A stretch of DNA of 64,000 nucleotides from Haladaptatus caseinilyticus (GTDB taxonomy: Archaea; Halobacteriota; Halobacteria; Halobacteriales; Haladaptataceae): assembly GCF_026248685.1 (NCBI RefSeq), contig NZ_CP111036.1, positions 1,178,001 to 1,242,000 on the forward strand. The letters are read 5' to 3'. Of this stretch, positions 53,036-62,467 are shown piece by piece. Both the position numbers and the translations under genes were made by a program. The notes below the pieces were generated by a model. That model was not told where the DNA came from and searched no databases. It worked only from the letters and a program-made list of their open reading frames with translations. Numbering within the stretch: position 1 is the first letter of the stretch; each line of letters starts with the position of its first letter.

Positions 53036-53109
53036 GTCCAGGTGCGAGAATCGAACCCGCGTCCCAGCCTCCACAAGGCTGGAGGATAGTCCACTACCCC
53101 AACCCGGAC
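53036..53109 (-). tRNA. tRNA-His (anticodon GTG), G-1 encoded
   Basis: Minus strand. With acceptor TCCGGGT pairing ACCTGGA (72-66), the encoded base before position 1 is G, opposite C73, giving the G-1:C73 identity of tRNA-His. Anticodon stem CAGCC/GGCTG surrounds the loop TTGTGGA with GTG at 34-36; T-loop TTCGATT sits between GCGGG and CTCGC. No intron. Confidence 0.93.
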
Positions 53110-53194
53110 ACGCATCTCTTCGTAGTCGGGTGAGATTAAAATACGTTTCGAAAGCGAGCGTTCGTCCGATGGTGATCGCTACCGTGTGCCCCGG

Positions 53195-53596
53195 TCACTC
53201 TGATTCGGTCTTCGGATTCTCCAGTCGAAACCGACGGGTTCGTTTCCCGTCGAACCACGGCCCCGATTCGGTCTCCTCGAATCCGGTGCTTTCGGCGACA
53301 GCAACGATCTCCGGTTTTGGTTCGGGGAGCAGTATCTCGACCGGCATCGATTCGCGCTCCGCGAAGCGAACCGGTTCGGCGATGAGATGTTCGCAAGCCG
53401 ATCGTTCCCCGAAGAGGTGTGTGACGTGAACTGCTTTCTCGTCCGCCTCGAAGCCGACGAATCCTTCGATTTTTTCGTTGGATTCCGCCACACAGACCGT
53501 TCGGTCATGAACCACGTCGGCCATCACTTCGGTCGGAAGATCGGCGAGCGCCGCGAGGCGTCCTCCGTCCGCCTCTACCGCATCTCGGACACGCAT
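53195..53596 (-). CDS. GNAT-like acetyltransferase
   Basis: 133 aa with a GNAT-type fold: MRVRDAVEADGGRLAALADLP at the N-terminus, ESNEKIEGFVGFEADEKAVHVTHLFG as the central strand pair, then ACEHLIAEPVRFAERESMPVEILL. The acetyl-CoA P-loop (Q/RxxGxG/A) is not obvious, so binding may differ. A TATA-like TTTTAAT (53621-53628) is 25-32 nt before this ATG, so I start at 53596 instead of the longer frame overlapping the plus-strand gene. Unknown substrate. Confidence 0.7.
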   Translation of the reverse strand: MRVRDAVEADGGRLAALADLPTEVMADVVHDRTVCVAESNEKIEGFVGFEADEKAVHVTHLFGERSACEHLIAEPVRFAERESMPVEILLPEPKPEIVAVAESTGFEETESGPWFDGKRTRRFRLENPKTESE

Positions 53597-53668
53597 GGGT
53601 GGTATTTCTCGCTCCCCCACATTAAAACCGGGAGTAGCTTCATTTCGTTCGAGTACCAACGATTGAGT

Positions 53669-54730
53669 ATGAGTGACACACCCAGCGACAACGGCCAGGA
53701 GCGATGTGATTTCTGCCGTCTTCTCTGTCACGAGAACTCCGTTGTGCTGGAGTACGAGGGGGATACGTACGAGTTCTGCTCGGAAACGTGTCGAGACGAG
53801 ATGAGAGAAAACGATCGAGTGTTTACCGAGTATCACGGATTTCGACAAATCGTGACGGGTGTGTCGGCGCTGGACGATCATCTTCCCGAGGGTCTTCCGC
53901 GGAACTCCTTCGTCCTGATTTCGGGTGAGGGCGGTACCCGGGACAACGCGATTCAAACTGAACTCATCTGGCGAACACTGGAGCGCGATGAACCCGCAGT
54001 TATCCTCAGCTTTACTGAACCACCCATTTCTATCGTCGAACAGTTCCTCTCGTTGGAATGGAACGTCCTCCCGTATCTCGAAGCGGGACTGTTTCATATC
54101 ATCGATTGTTTCACCTATCGGGTCGGCGACCGCAACCGGATGTTCGCCCGAATGGACGATTGGAACCAGTTTCTGCATCGAATTACCAGGTCCGTCACGA
54201 CCACTGTCCGTGACCCGACCGATACGAGCGAACTGCAGCACAAACTCGATAACTGCCTCGAATCGCTCTCGATGGGCGATATCGGTATCGTAGTGTTCGA
54301 CTCGCTGACGGAGTTTGGAACGCTCGTTCAGCCCGTACAGGCCTACGATTTCGTGAAAGACGTTCGAGCAGACGTTTGTAAGGGTCGATTCGTTCCGGTG
54401 TTCGCAGGTGCCACTTTCGTCGGAGAGGAGGACATCTTTCCACACGACTTGAGCTACGTCGTGGATGGCTTCATCGAACTGCAGTTGAACGGCTCGATAA
54501 TCGAGGACGTTCTCGTCAAACGTATTCGAATCCGGAAAATGAACAGCGTTCTTACGGTCCCGGAATGGGTCGCTTACGAATACACTGATACCAAGGGGTT
54601 GGTGACGTTCGATCCAGTGGAAGAACTCGAAAAGTCGAAGGAGATGCTCGACGACTCGTCCGAATCCGCACCGAACGATCGACAACATCCTGCTTCGGAC
54701 GCACAATCGACACTCGACACGATGAAGTGA
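53669..54730 (+). CDS. zinc-finger KaiC/RAD55-like pseudo-ATPase
   Basis: 353 aa. An N-terminal TRASH/treble-clef type zinc finger (C13, C16, C37, C41) is followed by a KaiC/RAD55-like domain. The strand-loop that should be the Walker A reads ISGEGGTRDNAIQTE at 85-99: the loop is GEGGTRD, with Arg and Asp in place of the catalytic Lys and Thr. The Walker-B-like strand IGIVVFDSLTEFGT is intact. So nucleotide hydrolysis is doubtful. A signal-transduction role as in haloarchaeal HTR-like or RAD55 proteins is a guess. Promoter near 53621 is shared with the divergent GNAT gene. Confidence 0.78.
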   Translation: MSDTPSDNGQERCDFCRLLCHENSVVLEYEGDTYEFCSETCRDEMRENDRVFTEYHGFRQIVTGVSALDDHLPEGLPRNSFVLISGEGGTRDNAIQTELIWRTLERDEPAVILSFTEPPISIVEQFLSLEWNVLPYLEAGLFHIIDCFTYRVGDRNRMFARMDDWNQFLHRITRSVTTTVRDPTDTSELQHKLDNCLESLSMGDIGIVVFDSLTEFGTLVQPVQAYDFVKDVRADVCKGRFVPVFAGATFVGEEDIFPHDLSYVVDGFIELQLNGSIIEDVLVKRIRIRKMNSVLTVPEWVAYEYTDTKGLVTFDPVEELEKSKEMLDDSSESAPNDRQHPASDAQSTLDTMK

Positions 54731-54761
54731 CGATACCGGGTCGAATACCCTAAGAGCGTTC

Positions 54762-57101
54762 TCAGACTGCCCCTTCGAACACAGCGAATCCGACCACTTC
54801 CTCGGTATGTTCCATTTCGCTGTCCAAGCTCTGTTCTTCTTGAATCTTGATCTCGACGCCGGTTCCAGTGAGATTTCGATACCGCAGATTCGCCGTGTCT
54901 ACTCCGTTCATCGTTTGCATGTTGGCGACGAACTGCGGTGACTCGTACTGTTGGTTGAATGACAGCCGGGTCCAGCTGTCCGTGATGGTGGTCCCGGTCC
55001 GCCGTACCTCGAACGGCTGGTTTCCGATCCGTCCTGTTCCTTGTTCGAGTGCGATGTAGCCGACCGTTTCATCCAAGTGCCCATCCCTCGCTTCTTCCTC
55101 CTGAATCGTCACCCCGAACGAACTGTTCGAAATATCCGACAGTCGTGTGACGATCGGATCGGAGCCGTCAAACGTCTGAACCTGTGCCAGAACGACTGGT
55201 GCTTCCGACCCGAAGAAATTACCCAACGATACGGTCTTTCCTTTGCTCGAGACCGCGGCTTCCCCGGACTTCACCCGATACGAGGAACCGCTGTTGAGTT
55301 GCAGTTCGAACTCGCCCGGTTCCGTGGCGAGCGTGTGGAACGTCTCGCTCACGTGTGCTCCGTCTAGATATACCCACTCTTCGAGTTTGTACTCGAAGGA
55401 ACCATCGTCAACGTTTCGGAGACGGGTGTGCACTGGATTCCCACCGTCGAACGACAGCGGTTTCGCGATGGCGATGCCGTTCTGCGGAACGACCGAGTCA
55501 GCCTGTTGCCACTGTTTTCTGTTCTGTTGATAGTCACTAGTGATCGTGTTCGTGACGAATATACTCCTGGCGTTCGGATCGAAGGGCTCACCATCGACTG
55601 TCCATGTTGCTGGTCCATTCGCTTCAGTCGAAACGATGCCACCGGTCACGTAGAACGCGTACACTTTTCCTGCTGGAACCGTCCCGGTGGCGACCGCCGA
55701 ATTCGGCGGTCGTCTCGGTTCCCCGTTCGGCCCCCACGACATGGTTATCGTCGCGCCGTCGTTGCCCGCCGGGAGGGCGTAGTCCCCTGCTGTAATCCGA
55801 TAGGTCGTTGCACTATTGTTGCCCTTGTTGTCGATACGGACGAGCTGTGACGGTTCCATCGGCACTTCTCCCAGCGGTGGTGGACTCGGTAGCGGGGGTG
55901 TCGTATCCGGCGCTGTCGGGTTGCCGCCGATCGTCATCCGCTCGCTCACGTAGGACGAATCGGTCGCCGCACCGCTACCGCCCAGAACGCCAGAGACGGT
56001 CCCCCACGTGTCCGGAAGCTGCTCGAGCGAGATGGCGTACTGTGAGTTGTGATCGTTGCGAACGTGAACGTTCTGAAGCTGGAGATACTCCAGGTTGGGT
56101 GTCGTCCCATCGCTCATCCTTCCGTTCAGCGTGTAGATGGCGTCGTGGCCTTTCCTGGAGTCGTAGCTGATACGAACGTTCTGAACGTCGATGCGCTGGC
56201 ACGGCGTCGGCGCCGTGATGGCTCCACCGCAACTGCTGTCCGAATACCGGTGATAGAAGTCGCTGTCAGCGACGGTGAGCGTTCCGTCGTAGGTGTTGAT
56301 ACCCGCCGACGAATCCGCCGGATCAGTGGCTTCCGCGTTCACGCCGCGCTGGAGCGACCCGTTCGACCACGCCTGTCGAGGGTGCTGGTCGTCTTTTATC
56401 GAGACGTGGTTTTGGACGTCGGTGTTGCCACCGAGTCGCAGTCCATTCTGTGAATTACGGACATAGCAGTTCAGTATTTTCAGCCTCCCTGCGGGTTTCT
56501 TGGCGTATATCGTGTTTTCGCCCCAGTTTTCGAACCAACATCGGTTGAACGTGAGCGCGCCCGCTGCCGACTCGACCAGGATGGCTCGGCGATTGCCCGC
56601 TTCCGTCGGCTCGCACGCTCCCTCGTGGAAGTAGCAATCCTGTAGGAGACCGCGCTTTCCCGCCGCTGCGGACAGTCGAAAGTACGTTCGTGCCTCGCTC
56701 GAACTGTTCGACCCGACGTTCGTGTCCGTGGCTGCTCGGACTCGACCACGGGTGATGAGCCGTCTGAGTTCCCAGTTCCCTGACTCGGAGTTCATTCGGA
56801 CGAAGGGTGGGAGGGGGGTGTTTCGCATGTCGAGTTCGAAACCATCCAGCACGAACCCGTTCGAGGAGACATCTATCCAGCGCTGATTGTCGTCCGACAC
56901 TCCGGGGACGAGACGTGCTCCATCTGGCGCGATGAGTTCGAAGTCATCCGTCCCTGACGGGACGACAAGTTCGTTGAGCTTGTACGTGCCTGGCGGGAAG
57001 ATGACGGTCGTATCACCACCGATGAGACCGTTGAGAACGGAATCGATCGCGGTGCCTCCGGTATCGTCCGCGCCTTGATTCACGATGTCGTAGGTCGGCA
57101 T
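54762..57101 (-). CDS. 779-aa parallel beta-helix protein with C-terminal triplicated module
   Basis: Large protein with a Shine-Dalgarno GGAGGA about 10-15 nt before the ATG. N-terminal half (about 1-380) is a pectate-lyase-like right-handed beta-helix (VIFPPGTYKLNELVVPSGTD, then repeated turns such as LLQDCYFHEGACEP, LQNVHVRNDHNSQY). A proline linker at about 395-420 separates it from a C-terminal region with three related modules of about 60-70 residues (SFDGGNPVHTRLRN, TFDGSDPIVTRLSD, TMNGVDTANLRYRN, each followed by an E-rich and a H-E-VG(Y/F) unit). No signal peptide is evident. A carbohydrate-binding or adhesin-like role is plausible. Confidence 0.75.
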   Translation of the reverse strand: MPTYDIVNQGADDTGGTAIDSVLNGLIGGDTTVIFPPGTYKLNELVVPSGTDDFELIAPDGARLVPGVSDDNQRWIDVSSNGFVLDGFELDMRNTPLPPFVRMNSESGNWELRRLITRGRVRAATDTNVGSNSSSEARTYFRLSAAAGKRGLLQDCYFHEGACEPTEAGNRRAILVESAAGALTFNRCWFENWGENTIYAKKPAGRLKILNCYVRNSQNGLRLGGNTDVQNHVSIKDDQHPRQAWSNGSLQRGVNAEATDPADSSAGINTYDGTLTVADSDFYHRYSDSSCGGAITAPTPCQRIDVQNVRISYDSRKGHDAIYTLNGRMSDGTTPNLEYLQLQNVHVRNDHNSQYAISLEQLPDTWGTVSGVLGGSGAATDSSYVSERMTIGGNPTAPDTTPPLPSPPPLGEVPMEPSQLVRIDNKGNNSATTYRITAGDYALPAGNDGATITMSWGPNGEPRRPPNSAVATGTVPAGKVYAFYVTGGIVSTEANGPATWTVDGEPFDPNARSIFVTNTITSDYQQNRKQWQQADSVVPQNGIAIAKPLSFDGGNPVHTRLRNVDDGSFEYKLEEWVYLDGAHVSETFHTLATEPGEFELQLNSGSSYRVKSGEAAVSSKGKTVSLGNFFGSEAPVVLAQVQTFDGSDPIVTRLSDISNSSFGVTIQEEEARDGHLDETVGYIALEQGTGRIGNQPFEVRRTGTTITDSWTRLSFNQQYESPQFVANMQTMNGVDTANLRYRNLTGTGVEIKIQEEQSLDSEMEHTEEVVGFAVFEGAV

Positions 57102-57329
57102 TTAGATCCTTCCTCCGGATGGATCGCACGCGTCTTTCGGTCGGATCGCTGCGGTTGGCGTCTGACTCGTTGGCGGTGTATTTTCGCTTTGGTGTTCGAT
57201 TATTTCTCTCCGACGCATGTCTTGATCAAACACTGTCCAGAACATTGTTATACAGAGCCTGAAGGTAAAATGTTGAGTTCAAGGACACCATAACAAAGCG
57301 TCTATTCGTTGGGTTTAAATCTGTGAAAT

Positions 57330-59006
57330 ATGAGTGAAAAACGCCACACATCGGAGTACGGAAACACTCGTCGAACGTTTCTGAAAACTATCGGCACTGT
57401 AACGACTGTCGCAGGGTACGGCGGTATTTCCATCGCTCGACGTGAGGGGCGTTCGAACTGGGCCCGCCCCGACGGTTGGACTGGCCCTCGGTCGGGTCCG
57501 GGACGAACAGGAACCACCGATGATCGCGGCCCGACGCCATATCCCGTGACCGATTGGAAGACGGATTTGGACGGGAGCATGTACCATTCCGAACCCATCG
57601 TTGCCGACGACACGCTGTACCTCGCCGTGACGACGAACGACACGCCCGGGGAATTCAGCGGAAGTTTCGGCGCGTACGATCTCGAAAGCGGCGTTGCGAA
57701 ATGGACCCGTTCGGACATCCCTGCCCCAAAAACGCCCACAGTCGGCGACGAGATGATTTACATCGCGACGAAAGTTCCGGAAACGTCCGATTCTGACGAC
57801 GTCGGATTCTACGCACTCGACGCGGACAGCGGCGACACGATGTGGTCTCGCACGGACCACGACTATTGGTCCCCACCGGTGGTCACGGAAGATCGAATAT
57901 ATACGTCGAACAAGAATGCAACGTTCGCATTCGACCGTATGACTGGGGAGACCGTCTGGGAAGCGGATGGCGTCGACAGCCTATCCGATGATATCGACGA
58001 CGCGCTGAGTTACACCGATGGGACCGTTTTCGTCAGCGACGGCACCGCGCTGGACGCGGAAGACGGCTCGACCGAGTGGCAGGTAAAACCCGAGCGGGGT
58101 ACGCTCGGAAACCCGTCGGTTCGTGACGGGTTGGTTTACTACACGAGAAACGAGTATCTCGTAGGGGACGACGACCGCATTCGGGTCCAAGCACGGTCGG
58201 CGGACACCGGAGAAATGGAGTGGTCGTATCGGGAGACCGAAAACGCGTGGGACGGCCGACCCGCCGTCACGCAACGACACATATTCGTCGTCGATTCGGA
58301 CAGCGACGGGTCGGCGGTAACGGCGCTCGATTCAAAAACAGGTGACGTGGCGTGGACGACGGAAATCCCGGGTGCATTCTTCAGCAGTCCGGTCGTCGGT
58401 GACGGAACGATATACCTCGGCGGGCAGTACGTTTCGGAGTCCGACCCATCCGAAGGCAAAGCGCTCATCTACGCGCTCGACAGTGCGACGGGCAACCGAA
58501 AATGGTCGTACCTGCTCGACAGCGGCGACCTCGAAACGTCACCCGAAGACCCGCCTGCTGCCGGAACACCCGTCGTGTCGGACGGAAAACTGTACGCCGC
58601 GACGTACCCGGCCGGTTCGACGCTCGACTATCGGTACGTCTACTATTCCAACTTCTTCGTCCTCGATTCATGTGCCGAACGGCCGGACGAAGACCACCGA
58701 CTACCGGTTGATGAGGGACCGGACGACGGGACCGATGTGCCGACCCCCGAGGCTTGTATCGAGGCCATTTCGAACATCGATTGGGACGATCTCGACGCAG
58801 GGGACCTCCTCCAACTCGACGCCTCCTGTTCCATCGGTCGTGGACTTCAGTTCGAATGGGACATCGGCGGCGACGGCCAGTACGAGGATTCGGGAAGTTC
58901 GATTTCCGTCACTGTACCGAGATGTGGGTCGCTGACGGTCAAACTCCGGATTACTGATACCAACGACGATACGGACAGCACGAGTATTTCCCTCTCGTCG
59001 AACTGA
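57330..59006 (+). CDS. Tat-exported PQQ-like beta-propeller protein with C-terminal PKD-like domain
   Basis: 558 aa. A twin-arginine signal (NTRRTFLKTIGTVTTVAGYGG) sends it out of the cell. The body is a BamB/PQQ-type beta-propeller of repeats with blades such as GSMYHSEPIVADDTLYLAV, GAYDLESGVAKWTRSD and ALDADSGDTMWSRTD, about eight blades. The last about 80 residues (AISNIDWDDLDAGDLLQLDASCS, FEWDIGGDGQYEDSG) form a PKD-like domain. No enzymatic site is evident; a surface-binding or scaffold function is likely. Adjacent and divergent to the beta-helix gene. Confidence 0.83.
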   Translation: MSEKRHTSEYGNTRRTFLKTIGTVTTVAGYGGISIARREGRSNWARPDGWTGPRSGPGRTGTTDDRGPTPYPVTDWKTDLDGSMYHSEPIVADDTLYLAVTTNDTPGEFSGSFGAYDLESGVAKWTRSDIPAPKTPTVGDEMIYIATKVPETSDSDDVGFYALDADSGDTMWSRTDHDYWSPPVVTEDRIYTSNKNATFAFDRMTGETVWEADGVDSLSDDIDDALSYTDGTVFVSDGTALDAEDGSTEWQVKPERGTLGNPSVRDGLVYYTRNEYLVGDDDRIRVQARSADTGEMEWSYRETENAWDGRPAVTQRHIFVVDSDSDGSAVTALDSKTGDVAWTTEIPGAFFSSPVVGDGTIYLGGQYVSESDPSEGKALIYALDSATGNRKWSYLLDSGDLETSPEDPPAAGTPVVSDGKLYAATYPAGSTLDYRYVYYSNFFVLDSCAERPDEDHRLPVDEGPDDGTDVPTPEACIEAISNIDWDDLDAGDLLQLDASCSIGRGLQFEWDIGGDGQYEDSGSSISVTVPRCGSLTVKLRITDTNDDTDSTSISLSSN

Positions 59007-59161
59007 GTCCCTCCCGTGTCGCGGTTCGACCCATAAACACTATTTCTTCCTCGGGTTCGGACCATACTTCAACTACTGGCAGATATTCCGGACATGAAAG
59101 CAGTTATCTGGTCACCGTTGCTATGCCTGCGCATGAATTACCGACCACGAGTGGTGGTTCG

Positions 59162-60346
59162 GTGCGCGTAGTTGCCAAATTCGGGGGCACGAGCCTCGGA
59201 AGCGGTGACCGCATCAACCGGGCCGCAGACTCCGTCGCCGCTGCCGTCGAAGCAGGTCACGAAATCGCCGTCGTCGCCAGTGCGATGGGTAACACCACCG
59301 ACGAATTGCTAGAGGAAATCAAATTCGACGCGGACGAACCCGACCGGGCCGAAATCGTTAGCATGGGTGAACGAACGAGCGTTCGAATGCTCAAAGCCGC
59401 TCTCGCCGCGCGCGGGGTCGATGCCCTGTTCCTCGAACCCGGTAGCGATGGATGGCCAATCGTCACCGATTCTCGCGGAGAAGTGAACGCCGAGATAACC
59501 AAAGAACGGGCAGCCCAGCTCGCCGAAGCGTTGGACGGTACCGTTCCAGTCGTCACGGGATTCCTCGCCGAAGACGAGGAGGGCGGCGTCACCACCCTCG
59601 GACGCGGTGGGAGCGACACGACCGCCGTGATGCTCGGTACGTACATGGATGCGGACGAGGTCGTCATCGTCACCGACGTGGAGGGCGTCATGACCGGCGA
59701 CCCGAGCGTCGTGGAGGGTGCTCGAAACGTCGGCGAAATAACGGTTGACGAGCTTCGAAACCTCTCGTTCCGCGGGGCGGAAGTCGTCGCACCGTCGGCG
59801 CTTTCGTACAAGGACGACGATCTGCACGTTCGCGTCGTCCACTACCAGCACGGCGACCTGCTCGCCGGCGGCACGAGCGTCACCGGCAAGTTCGAAAACC
59901 TCATCGACATGCGGGAATCGCCACTCTCCTGTATGACCGTCGCCGGACGTGCGATGCGAAATCGCCCCGGTATCCTATCCGATCTCTCCACCGCGCTCGG
60001 GGATAGCGACATCAACGTCGATGCGGTGGCCAGCGGGATGGACAGCATCACGTTCTACGTGGACACCGACGTTTCGGAGCGAGCCGAAAACATCCTTCAC
60101 CAGGAGGTCATCGGCGAGGAGACGCTCTCCAGCGTTACCGTGGACGACCCAATCGCCGTGATTCGAGTCACTGGCGGCGAACTCCCAAACCAACCGGGTA
60201 TCATCCACGAACTCGTTCAACCGGTCGCGGACGCCCATATCAACGTCCACGACCTGATTACCAGCGCGACCAGCGTGGCGCTGTTCGTTGACTGGGATGA
60301 CCGCGAGAAGACGCTCGAAATCCTGCAGGACCATTTCCAGCAGTAA
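59162..60346 (+). CDS. lysC: aspartate kinase
   Basis: Phosphorylates aspartate, the first step to threonine, methionine and lysine. The sequence starts RVVAKFGGTSLGSGDRINRAAD, has GRGGSDTTAVMLGTYMDADEVVIVTDVEG with the substrate motifs, and two C-terminal ACT domains (MTVAGRAMRNRPGILSDLSTALG and VIRVTGGELPNQPGIIHELVQP) for allosteric inhibition. I favour the GTG at 59162 (394 aa), because the 13 residues before it (start at 59123) are not conserved-looking; the longer start is possible. The rest of the pathway is not here except thrC at 19376. Confidence 0.93.
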   Translation: MRVVAKFGGTSLGSGDRINRAADSVAAAVEAGHEIAVVASAMGNTTDELLEEIKFDADEPDRAEIVSMGERTSVRMLKAALAARGVDALFLEPGSDGWPIVTDSRGEVNAEITKERAAQLAEALDGTVPVVTGFLAEDEEGGVTTLGRGGSDTTAVMLGTYMDADEVVIVTDVEGVMTGDPSVVEGARNVGEITVDELRNLSFRGAEVVAPSALSYKDDDLHVRVVHYQHGDLLAGGTSVTGKFENLIDMRESPLSCMTVAGRAMRNRPGILSDLSTALGDSDINVDAVASGMDSITFYVDTDVSERAENILHQEVIGEETLSSVTVDDPIAVIRVTGGELPNQPGIIHELVQPVADAHINVHDLITSATSVALFVDWDDREKTLEILQDHFQQ

Positions 60347-60415
60347 GGTGGACCACTTCCAGCAGTTGGGGGATTCAGTACATACGGACGCTCGTTTTCC
60401 GGTTCGTCCCCTCGG

Positions 60416-60649
60416 TCAGCTTTCGGCAAGCAGTTTGTACGCGATCGCAACACCACCACTCAGGAGCGTAACGGCACTTGCGAGGAGGAGGACACCTGCA
60501 CCGAACGTCACGATCGGTTGAAACGAGGTTTGTAACACGAACTGTGCAAAAAACGCCACGACCCACGACCCGATGAGTACACCGTAGAGTTTCAACATTT
60601 CGTCGCTCATCGCATATCGGAGGGCATCGCGGGCGGAAACAGTCGGCAT
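60416..60649 (-). CDS. small two-helix membrane protein (77 aa)
   Basis: 77 aa with two membrane helices (YGVLIGSWVVAFFAQFVLQT and IVTFGAGVLLLASAVTLLSGGVAIAY) and a short cytoplasmic N-terminus (MPTVSARDALRYAMSDEM). The reading frame opens at 60700, but a TATA-like AAGTTTATAT at 60671-60680 on the minus strand, about 26 nt before the ATG at 60649, supports the shorter start. Unknown function; convergent with the aspartate kinase gene, 69 nt away. Confidence 0.72.
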   Translation of the reverse strand: MPTVSARDALRYAMSDEMLKLYGVLIGSWVVAFFAQFVLQTSFQPIVTFGAGVLLLASAVTLLSGGVAIAYKLLAES

Positions 60650-61054
60650 AAATAGATATCCGAACAGACTATATAAACTTGTTTCGTAGTAGAAAGACAT
60701 TTTCGGCCGTATTCCGCCAGGCGTTCGGGGGAGACGAATGATGCCGATTCCAACTGCTAGCCGTCGGTCATCGGCCCGCCCACTCCACGGCCAACCAGCC
60801 GATTCTGGGCTGAAACTCTCTTCCCAACATTCGGTGGCAACCCCGACTAATCACTTGGCGAGCAAGTGCAGTGCACTTGCTCGCCTGCTGTCCTGGTGGC
60901 AACGGGCGAAACGAGGCGTACGTCTGGCAGTTGGAATCGTCATATTTCCAACTCCACGTACCGACTCCGCAACAAACGTGGCTCCTCGATAATTCATCTC
61001 CCTATCCACGTATTCTCGACACAAACTTTACCCGGCAGTCCGAACCGGCCCAGT
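60650..61054. other. intergenic region with a 29-bp perfect palindrome, upstream of hemL
   Basis: About 400 nt without a credible gene. It contains the 29-bp palindrome at 60857-60885 (separate entry) and the hemL TATA-like box (AACTTTACC, about 61024-61031). Open frames covering it on the plus strand are Arg- and Ser-rich and look non-coding. Confidence 0.5.
60857..60885. repeat. 29-bp perfect palindrome in the hemL upstream region
   Basis: GGCGAGCAAGTGCA at 60857-60870 and its exact reverse complement TGCACTTGCTCGCC at 60872-60885 surround a single central base, G60871. The sequence is not followed by a T run. It lies about 150 nt before the hemL TATA box. It is too long and perfect to be chance in 64 kb of mixed-GC DNA. 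Confidence 0.8.
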
Positions 61055-62395
61055 ATGAACCGCGAGCGCTCTCGAAACCTGTACGACCGCGCGCTATCAG
61101 TGACGCCCGGTGGCGTCAACTCCCCCGTTCGAGCCGTTCGACCGCATCCGTTCTTCGTGGAACGAGGCGATGGCGCGCACGTCATCGACGCCGACGGAAA
61201 CCGGTACCTCGACTACGTGGGGGGGTACGGCCCGCTCCTCTTGGGTCACGACCTGCCCCAATCCGTCCAGTCGGCACTCCAGTCCCAACTCGCCGACGGG
61301 CCGATGTATGGCGCGCCAGCGGAGGTCGAAGTCGAACTCGCGGAGTTCGTCACCCGGCATGTTCCGAGCGTCGAGATGATTCGGTTCGTCAACAGCGGGA
61401 CGGAAGCGACTTCGTCCGCAGTTCGTCTCGCGCGTGGCTACACCGGACGCGACAAAATCGTCGTCATGCAGGGCGGCTACCACGGCGCACAGGAGTCAAC
61501 ACTTGTACAAGGTTCCTCGGGCCGAACCTCGGAACCGAGTTCCAGCGGGATTCCGTCGGCGTTCGCCGAGGAAACCATCACGCTCCCGTTCAACGACGCC
61601 GAGGCAGCGCGCGAACTGTTCGAGGAACGCGGCGACGAAATCGCCTGCGTGATGACCGAACCGATTCTCGGCAACTGCGCCAGTATCCCGCCGGTCGATG
61701 GCTATCTGGAAACCCTGCGGGAACTGACCGCGGAACACGGTTCGCTCCTCGTGTTCGACGAGGTGATGACCGGCTTTCGAATCGGCGGTCTTCAATGTGC
61801 ACAGGGCAAGTTCGGCGTCACACCCGACTTGACGACCTTCGCCAAAGTTATCGGCGGTGGCTTCCCTGTCGGCGCAATCGGTGGGCGAGCGGACATCATC
61901 GAGCAGTTCGCACCGACAGGAAACGTGTTTCAGGCAGGTACCTACTCAGGTCACCCGCTCTCACTGACCGCCGGATTGGAGATGCTACGATTCGCCGCGA
62001 AAAACGACGTGTACGACCACGTCAACGGTCTCGGGGAGAAACTTCGATCGGGACTGACCGACATCCTCGCCGACCACGCGCCGGAATATACCGTGGTCGG
62101 ACAGGACAGCATGTTCAAGGTCGTCTTCACGCGCGACGGGCCGCGTGATTTGGAGGGACAATGTGATGCGGGCTGCATGCAGAATCCGGACTGTCCGCGA
62201 TTCGACTACTGCCCGAAGGACAAAACGGACGTTGACCGTGCGGAAACCGACCGCTGGGAGCGTCTCTTCTGGCCCGCCATGCTGGACCAGGGGATCTTCC
62301 TCACGGCGAATCAGTTCGAATCGCAGTTCATCAGCTACGCCCATACCGAGGAGGATGTCGAGGAAACGTTGGAGGCGTACAAGGAAGCATTGTAG
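61055..62395 (+). CDS. hemL: glutamate-1-semialdehyde 2,1-aminomutase
   Basis: PLP enzyme that makes 5-aminolevulinate for tetrapyrroles. 446 aa from the ATG at 61055 (TATA-like AACTTTACC about 27 nt upstream). Signature: [58 protein letters not shown] in shorter parts, [12 protein letters not shown], and the PLP lysine in [19 protein letters not shown] Cys-rich C-terminal insert ([17 protein letters not shown]) is seen in haloarchaeal HemL. hemC follows at 63380 with one gene between. Confidence 0.95.
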   Translation: MNRERSRNLYDRALSVTPGGVNSPVRAVRPHPFFVERGDGAHVIDADGNRYLDYVGGYGPLLLGHDLPQSVQSALQSQLADGPMYGAPAEVEVELAEFVTRHVPSVEMIRFVNSGTEATSSAVRLARGYTGRDKIVVMQGGYHGAQESTLVQGSSGRTSEPSSSGIPSAFAEETITLPFNDAEAARELFEERGDEIACVMTEPILGNCASIPPVDGYLETLRELTAEHGSLLVFDEVMTGFRIGGLQCAQGKFGVTPDLTTFAKVIGGGFPVGAIGGRADIIEQFAPTGNVFQAGTYSGHPLSLTAGLEMLRFAAKNDVYDHVNGLGEKLRSGLTDILADHAPEYTVVGQDSMFKVVFTRDGPRDLEGQCDAGCMQNPDCPRFDYCPKDKTDVDRAETDRWERLFWPAMLDQGIFLTANQFESQFISYAHTEEDVEETLEAYKEAL

Positions 62396-62467
62396 ACTCC
62401 CTCCGATGGGCTCGTCGTCCTTCCGCAGGCGACATTCGTTTTATCCCCCCGTCCTAACAGGGACGTA

